Positions 5,293 through 8,693 of a stretch of 8,693 nucleotides of DNA are shown piece by piece. The stretch covers positions 1 to 8,693 of the forward strand of contig JAEZEM010000246.1 of assembly GCA_023417745.1 (NCBI GenBank), written 5' to 3'. This DNA is from Pseudomonadota bacterium (GTDB lineage Bacteria > Desulfobacterota > Desulfovibrionia > Desulfovibrionales > Desulfovibrionaceae). Every line of letters begins with the position of its first letter. Positions within the stretch are counted from its first letter, which is position 1. A model generated the notes under the pieces. That model worked only from the letters and a program-made list of their open reading frames with translations, made no database searches and was not told where the DNA came from. Made by a program: the position numbers and the translations under genes.

Positions 5293-6522
5293 ATGCCTAC
5301 CATTCCCTTTGCAAATATCCGGGCCGGCATGGTGCTGGCCGCCGAGATCGAAAGCCCCGACGGCCGCTACCGCCTGCCGGCCGGCACGGTGCTGGCCGAA
5401 AGCCACCTCAAATGGCTGCGCGGCTGGCGCATACGCGACATCGAAGCCACGGCCGAGTCCGCCGCCAAGACCACGCCGGAGACGGCCGCCGAACCGGCCG
5501 GCTCGCCCGAAGAGGCCGCCCGCCGCCGTCTGGCCCATCTGCCCGCCGACGCGCCCTTGGCCGCGGCCCTGGTCGAACTGGCCCTGGCTCGGGCCGAGGC
5601 CCTGGCCGCCTCACGCCCGACTCGGCCGCCAGCTTGCGGCCGCGAGGGGATCGACAAGGTCCCCACCCCCGAAGCCATCCTGGCCGCCGATCCGGTGCTC
5701 GTCTCCCTGCCCGAAGTCTTCATGCGCATCCGCGAGGTCTTAAGCGATCCGGGCTCCACCGTGGAAGAGGCCGCCGCCGTCATCAGCAAGGACCCAAGCC
5801 TGACGGCCAAGCTCTTGAAACTCGTCAACAGCGCGTTTTACGCCCGGACCCTGCGCGTCTCGGGCGGACTGCCGCCAGGACCGGTGGACACCCTGTCCCG
5901 GGCGGTCATGCTCCTTGGCCTCAACCAGCTCTCCACCCTGGCCATGGGCGTGTCGGTGATGCCGCTTTTCAAGGACATTCCGGCCGGCTGCATCGATATG
6001 CGCCAATTCTGGCGGCATTCCATCGGCGTGGGGCTGGTGGCCAAGCTTTTGGCCGTGCGACTGTCCGACCCCAGCCCGGAACGGTTCTTCGTGGCCGGGC
6101 TGCTCCACGACATCGGTCGGCTGGTGCTGTTCAAGCAGACGCCGGAAGCGGCCGGAGCGGCCATGGCCCAAGCGGCGGCTTCAGGCAAGCACCTCGTGGC
6201 CGTTGAACGCGAACTCCTCGGCTTCGATCACGCCGAACTCGGGGGAATGCTCCTGCGCAAATGGCGCTTCCCGGAAAGCCTGGAACAGGCCGTCTGGCGG
6301 CACCACGCCCCGGCCACAGCCGACGCGCCCCTGGAAGCGGCCATCGTGTGCGTGGCCGACGCCGTGGCCGGGGCGACCCTGCCCGGCTGCAGCGGCGAAC
6401 GGCTGGTCCCGCGCTACGACCACGCCGCCTGGGAAGCCGTGCGCCTGACCCCGGCCGACCTGCCGGAACTGGTGGAAACGGCCGAGGCCCACTTCGAAGT
6501 CATCTGCGCCATGTTTGCGTAG
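5293..6522 (+). CDS. HDOD-domain signal transduction protein
   Basis: The 409-residue cytosolic protein has three parts. Residues 1-52 form an N-terminal module of the type often preceding HDOD domains (IRAGMVLAAEIE, then LPAGTVLAESHLKWL). Residues 53-125 are an Ala/Pro/Glu-rich linker. The HDOD domain spans about 126-400, with SLPEVFMRIREVLSDPGST (138-156), ISKDPSLTAKLLKLVNSAFY (164-183), WRHS (240-243), LLHDIGRLVLF (270-280), FDHAELGGMLLRKWRFPESL (311-330), HH (337-338) and Asp356. HDOD proteins act in bacterial signalling and are generally considered degenerate HD hydrolases. Here most metal-ligand positions of the HD fold (His242, His272-Asp273, His313, His337/338, Asp356) look intact. 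The ATG at 5293 is preferred over an upstream in-frame TTG at 5185, because it has AAGGGA just upstream and begins the conserved module. No input domain such as a receiver is fused. Target unknown. Confidence 0.9.
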   Translation: MPTIPFANIRAGMVLAAEIESPDGRYRLPAGTVLAESHLKWLRGWRIRDIEATAESAAKTTPETAAEPAGSPEEAARRRLAHLPADAPLAAALVELALARAEALAASRPTRPPACGREGIDKVPTPEAILAADPVLVSLPEVFMRIREVLSDPGSTVEEAAAVISKDPSLTAKLLKLVNSAFYARTLRVSGGLPPGPVDTLSRAVMLLGLNQLSTLAMGVSVMPLFKDIPAGCIDMRQFWRHSIGVGLVAKLLAVRLSDPSPERFFVAGLLHDIGRLVLFKQTPEAAGAAMAQAAASGKHLVAVERELLGFDHAELGGMLLRKWRFPESLEQAVWRHHAPATADAPLEAAIVCVADAVAGATLPGCSGERLVPRYDHAAWEAVRLTPADLPELVETAEAHFEVICAMFA

Positions 6523-6530
6523 TCATGGGA

Positions 6531-6601
6531 GAAGATGCCTCCGGCGGCCGGGAGGGGGTAAGCCCCTCCCGGACCCTCCCTGCAAAGGGGTAAAGGGTCC
6601 C
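6531..6601. repeat. GC-rich double-hairpin intergenic repeat, possible HDOD terminator
   Basis: Two adjoining stems follow the HDOD stop. CCGGGAGGGG (6548-6557) pairs perfectly with CCCCTCCCGG (6563-6572) around a 5-nt loop, and GGACCCT (6571-6577) pairs with AGGGTCC (6594-6600). The unit starts with GATGCCTCCGGCGGCC (6534-6549). From memory, this GCCTCCGGCGGCCGGG word followed by C-rich stems recurs between genes in Desulfovibrionaceae, so I regard it as a dispersed repeat. That cannot be verified within this window, where it occurs once. No T run follows, but the stems may end or protect the HDOD transcript. Confidence 0.55.
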
Positions 6602-6658
6602 GGCGAGAGCAGAACTCCCCGGATTGAGCAAGTCACTTCCGGTTTGCCTCCTCCAAAG

Positions 6659-6699
6659 TCAAAAGCCCCCGAATCCCGCCAAGCGGGCTTCGGGGGCTT
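6659..6699 (-). terminator. Strong intrinsic terminator of the Flp pilin gene
   Basis: AAGCCCCCGAA (6663-6673) pairs with TTCGGGGGCTT (6689-6699), and inside it CCCGC (6675-6679) pairs with GCGGG (6683-6687) around the loop CAA. Read on the minus strand the stem is followed by TTTTGACTTT, so it terminates transcription arriving from the pilin gene, 38 bp downstream of its stop. It may also stop plus-strand transcripts from the HDOD side. Confidence 0.85.
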
Positions 6700-6737
6700 G
6701 CCATTGAAGGGATACGGCCAGAACGGACGAGGCGACG

Positions 6738-6899
6738 TCAGGAAAACAGGCCGGCCACGATCTGAAAAAGATGCAGGACCATAAGCCCGAGCTGGGTGAC
6801 GGCGGCGGCCGCCACGGCCGCGATCAGACTGGCCATGATGGCGTACTCGACAGACGTCGCGCCGTCCTCGCGACGGCGGTGAAACAGGATCTGCGGCAT
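6738..6899 (-). CDS. flp: Flp/Fap-type pilin precursor
   Basis: This 53-residue protein is a class IVb (Flp) prepilin, the subunit of Tad-assembled adhesive pili. It has a short basic leader MPQILFHRRREDG, then ATSVEYAIMASLIAAVAAAA, a hydrophobic helix. Cleavage after Gly13 by a prepilin peptidase would place Glu at +5 and Tyr at +6, the hallmark EY pair of Flp pilins, and give a mature subunit of 40 residues. This length is typical. The ATG (6897-6899 in plus coordinates) has AGGGGG some seven bases upstream, and a strong terminator follows. No Tad ATPase, secretin or prepilin peptidase gene lies in the window, so assembly genes must be elsewhere or upstream on the minus strand. It lies about 235 bp downstream of the membrane/helical protein pair, with an inverted repeat between, so it probably has its own promoter. 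Confidence 0.88.
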   Translation of the reverse strand: MPQILFHRRREDGATSVEYAIMASLIAAVAAAAVTQLGLMVLHLFQIVAGLFS

Positions 6900-7102
6900 G
6901 GCTCGCCCCCTGGCTGGGGATCGCCTGTCCGCCGCAGCCGGCAGGCCGATGGAAAGTCGGCGGCCGGACGGGCCATGGACGGCGGGCTACCCCGGGTTTG
7001 GCCTGGACGCGACCAATGGGCGGCGACGGACTCGGGACGTTCCCGGCATCTGCAAGGGCCGGACGGCGGGCGGCGCGACGGGCCAAGCTCTCGGCATCCC
7101 CT
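6900..7102. other. GC-rich intergenic region upstream of the Flp pilin gene
   Basis: No gene is supported here: minus-strand frames crossing it continue out of frame through the pilin gene and its terminator. It should contain the pilin promoter and leader. I searched the minus strand for sigma-70 and sigma-54 elements and saw no convincing match. Confidence 0.4.
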
Positions 7103-7121
7103 GAAAATGCCCGGCATTTTC
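7103..7121 (-). terminator. Inverted repeat after the helical-protein gene, terminator candidate
   Basis: GAAAATGCC (7103-7111) and GGCATTTTC (7113-7121) are exact reverse complements with one base between them, forming a stem of about 8 bp with a 3-nt loop. On the minus strand the 3' arm carries the T run (CATTTTC), 14 bp after the stop of the preceding gene. There is no separate T tract, so termination is plausible but not certain. Confidence 0.5.
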
Positions 7122-7134
7122 CGAGGCGCGGGGC

Positions 7135-7632
7135 CTAGTTGTCCCGGCGCTTGTCCCGGCGGTAGGCGGCGGCCTTTTCCTGCATGGTCAGGCGTCGATG
7201 TTCCTCGGCGACGGCCAGCCGGCGGCAGGCTTCGGCGGCGGCGTCGACGCCGTCCGCGCCGGACGGCAACTCGCAGGCGGCCAGATCCTCGGCGATCTGC
7301 TTTTCCATGCGGGCCGACTCCAGGAACATGACGTAGGCCAGGGCCAGGGCGGCTTCGTTTTCCGCCGTGCCGTCGCACAATTCGGCGATCTGCACGTGGG
7401 GCACGGTCTCCATGAGCCGGTCCACGAACAGGCCCACCCATTTCTCGGTGAGCTTGGGCAAAAGGCGCGGCGCTGTCTCGGCCACGATGGCCGCGGCATC
7501 CGGCCCGAGGTCGGGCCTGGCCAGCCCCACAAAGGCGGTCAGGGCCTCGGCCCGGCCGGCGTCCTCGGTGCGGGCCACGCGGGCCAGCAGGATCTCCCGG
7601 GCTTTCTGGCCCAGAGCGTCGGCGTCGGTCAT
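7135..7632 (-). CDS. Hypothetical helical cytosolic protein
   Basis: I do not recognise this 165-residue protein. It is rich in Ala, Leu, Glu and Arg and is probably all helical, without signal peptide or membrane segment. Segments of interest are KWVGLFVDRLMETVPHVQIAEL (about 64-85) and a highly charged C-terminus (EEHRRLTMQEKAAAYRRDKRRDN, two-thirds of it charged or polar). Its ATG overlaps the TGA of the membrane-protein gene by 4 bp (ATGA at 7629-7632), with AAGGAT as ribosome binding site inside that gene. The pair is therefore translationally coupled, and the two products probably act together, for example as a membrane protein and its cytosolic partner. Function unknown. Confidence 0.85.
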   Translation of the reverse strand: MTDADALGQKAREILLARVARTEDAGRAEALTAFVGLARPDLGPDAAAIVAETAPRLLPKLTEKWVGLFVDRLMETVPHVQIAELCDGTAENEAALALAYVMFLESARMEKQIAEDLAACELPSGADGVDAAAEACRRLAVAEEHRRLTMQEKAAAYRRDKRRDN

Positions 7633-8399
7633 GGCGCATCCTTGTCGGCGTCGGACTCCCCGGGGGGGAGCACGTCGATGACGCGCCCGGGGAGAACGTT
7701 GCCATGTTCGCCGATGGTGCGGCCATCGGCGGCAATGTGCTTGCGGTTGTCCACGATGACGATTCCCGTTCGCTCGAGCACCTCGCGGCGGAAGGCGAAT
7801 TCCTCATGCATGCGGCGGGTCTTGTACATGAACCACATCCGCACCAGATAGGACACGCACCATGCCGCCACCAGTCCGGCCATGACCCACGGGGCGATGA
7901 CCTCGACATGATCGCCTATGCGCAAGATCGCCTGGATAACGGCGTCCAGGTAGTACAGCGCGGCTCCTACAAGAACCATGCCTCCAAGCAAAATGATGGA
8001 GGGCAAGCCCCGGGACAAGGCGATGAGCCGGCGCAGGCGCTCGGGCATGTAGCGCAGCTGCTCCTCGTCCATGGCCGGATCACCCTTGAAAATACGGGTG
8101 AAACCCAGGCCGATGATGTTGACCATGAGCATGATGGCCACCGGCGCGACAATGACGGCCACGCCGTAGGGTATCCACGGAAACTGGAATTCGATGGTCC
8201 CATCCGGCAGCTTGGTGGATTTGATGATCCCGTAGCAGACGGCGGCGATGGTGACGGCGAACTCCACCAGGATGATCCCGATGGAGAGAAACGTCATGAG
8301 GTTCTTTTTTTCCCTGTCGGAAAACGACAGGCCCAGACTGCCCACGGCTTCGGAGGTCTTGCCGGCGTCGGGGTTCTCGGTGCCTTCTTTATTGTCCAT
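7629..8399 (-). CDS. Hypothetical membrane protein with four transmembrane helices
   Basis: I do not recognise this 256-residue protein. A polar, Asp/Glu/Ser-rich N-terminus (1-33) is followed by predicted membrane helices at about 36-59, 77-103, 132-153 and 167-191, arranged as two hairpins separated by a charged cytosolic-looking loop (KGDPAMDEEQLRYMPERLRRL, about 105-125). After the last helix comes an Arg-rich stretch (YKTRRMHEEFAFRREVLER) and a hydrophilic domain of some 60 residues (GIVIVDNRKHIAADGRTIGE and onward), probably cytosolic by the positive-inside rule. The first residues lack a signal peptide. The start ATG at 8399 has only a weak ribosome binding site (GCGGAT). The gene is coupled by ATGA overlap to the next one. 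The architecture suggests a sensor, scaffold or channel-like protein, but no motif decides it. Confidence 0.85.
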   Translation of the reverse strand: MDNKEGTENPDAGKTSEAVGSLGLSFSDREKKNLMTFLSIGIILVEFAVTIAAVCYGIIKSTKLPDGTIEFQFPWIPYGVAVIVAPVAIMLMVNIIGLGFTRIFKGDPAMDEEQLRYMPERLRRLIALSRGLPSIILLGGMVLVGAALYYLDAVIQAILRIGDHVEVIAPWVMAGLVAAWCVSYLVRMWFMYKTRRMHEEFAFRREVLERTGIVIVDNRKHIAADGRTIGEHGNVLPGRVIDVLPPGESDADKDAP

Positions 8400-8693
8400 A
8401 GCAGATCCGCGCCGCCTTTGGTCGCGAAATCCGGCCAGCCGCGCCGCTGCCGACCGGGCAGGTCGAGCCTGCCGCGCCGGGACGCCGGGGCGTGACGGAG
8501 ACGAGGTTTCGGGGAAGGCCCGGGAGAGGACGGCCGTGTGGAAAACCGGCCGCCAGCAAGCGACGCGCCTTTTGCGGCGTCATGAACGGCGTCGCCCGGC
8601 GACGCCCGTAAGCGGCGACATATCCCATTCGTTTTCCGACATCCCGAGCACGTCATGAGGTAAGGCCAAACGGGCCATAAGGCAAGCCCCATC
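8400..8693. other. GC-rich region upstream of the membrane-protein gene, no gene seen
   Basis: No convincing gene lies in this 294-bp end of the window. The long minus-strand frame here runs out of frame into the membrane-protein gene and has no family-like content. Visible structure comprises a hairpin GGCAGG-tcgag-CCTGCC (8457-8473) and a perfect 8-bp stem GGCGTCGC/GCGACGCC around CCG (8588-8606), neither with a T run. The promoter of the minus-strand gene pair should be here, but no clear -35/-10 is visible. Confidence 0.4.

Noticed and set aside
6523..7086. 187-codon minus-strand frame across the Flp pilin region
   Set aside because: It reads the pilin gene out of frame and continues through the strong terminator and intergenic repeat.
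7198..8495. Plus-strand open frames opposite the membrane/helical protein pair
   Set aside because: His/Gly/Gln-rich antisense composition, while the minus-strand genes show clear hydrophobic helices and ATGA coupling.
8294..8692. 132-codon minus-strand frame upstream of the membrane-protein gene
   Set aside because: It overlaps that gene's start out of frame for about 100 bp, is Arg/Pro-rich without recognisable content, and crosses two GC hairpins.

Overview
The window looks like a piece of a GC-rich, sulfate-reducer-like chromosome, most probably Desulfovibrionaceae (Solidesulfovibrio / Desulfovibrio magneticus type). This is inferred from very high GC in the core genes, alanine- and proline-rich proteins, a nuo operon end next to an HDOD signalling gene, and an intergenic GC-rich repeat of a kind I associate with that family. 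No rRNA, complete tRNA, CRISPR array, transposase or integrase is visible.

Layout. (1) 1-1471: the end of a complex I (NADH-quinone oxidoreductase type) operon, with the last 22 codons of an upstream subunit (probably NuoM) followed by complete nuoN. (2) About 1472-2845: a 1.4-kb stretch that turns AT-rich after about 1565. It holds two small tandem genes of unknown function (1916-2182 and 2194-2415), an inverted-repeat cluster upstream of them, a strong ribosome binding site leading to an immediate AUG-UAA, and a long 3' region with hairpins ending in a terminator-like stem and T run. This looks like horizontally acquired cargo. (3) 2846-5113, minus strand: a 755-residue protein with a LOG/PpnN-like (SLOG superfamily) nucleotide-binding domain near its C-terminus and about 500 residues of unrecognised N-terminal sequence. 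(4) 5293-6522, plus strand, divergent from it: an HDOD-domain signalling protein with an N-terminal accessory domain. (5) 6523-6737: a hairpin-rich intergenic repeat and a strong terminator serving the minus strand. (6) 6738-8399, minus strand: a four-helix membrane protein, a translationally coupled helical cytosolic protein, and, past an inverted repeat, a 53-residue Flp-type pilin precursor. (7) 8400-8693: no convincing gene, a few GC-rich hairpins.

Functional links between regions are weak. NuoN belongs to the respiratory proton pump. The LOG-like protein and the HDOD protein share a 179-bp divergent intergenic region and could be co-regulated. The Flp pilin has no secretion or assembly genes nearby and would depend on a Tad apparatus encoded elsewhere. 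The items most worth a second look are the AT-rich two-gene cassette with its unusual non-coding structure, and the long LOG-like fusion protein.
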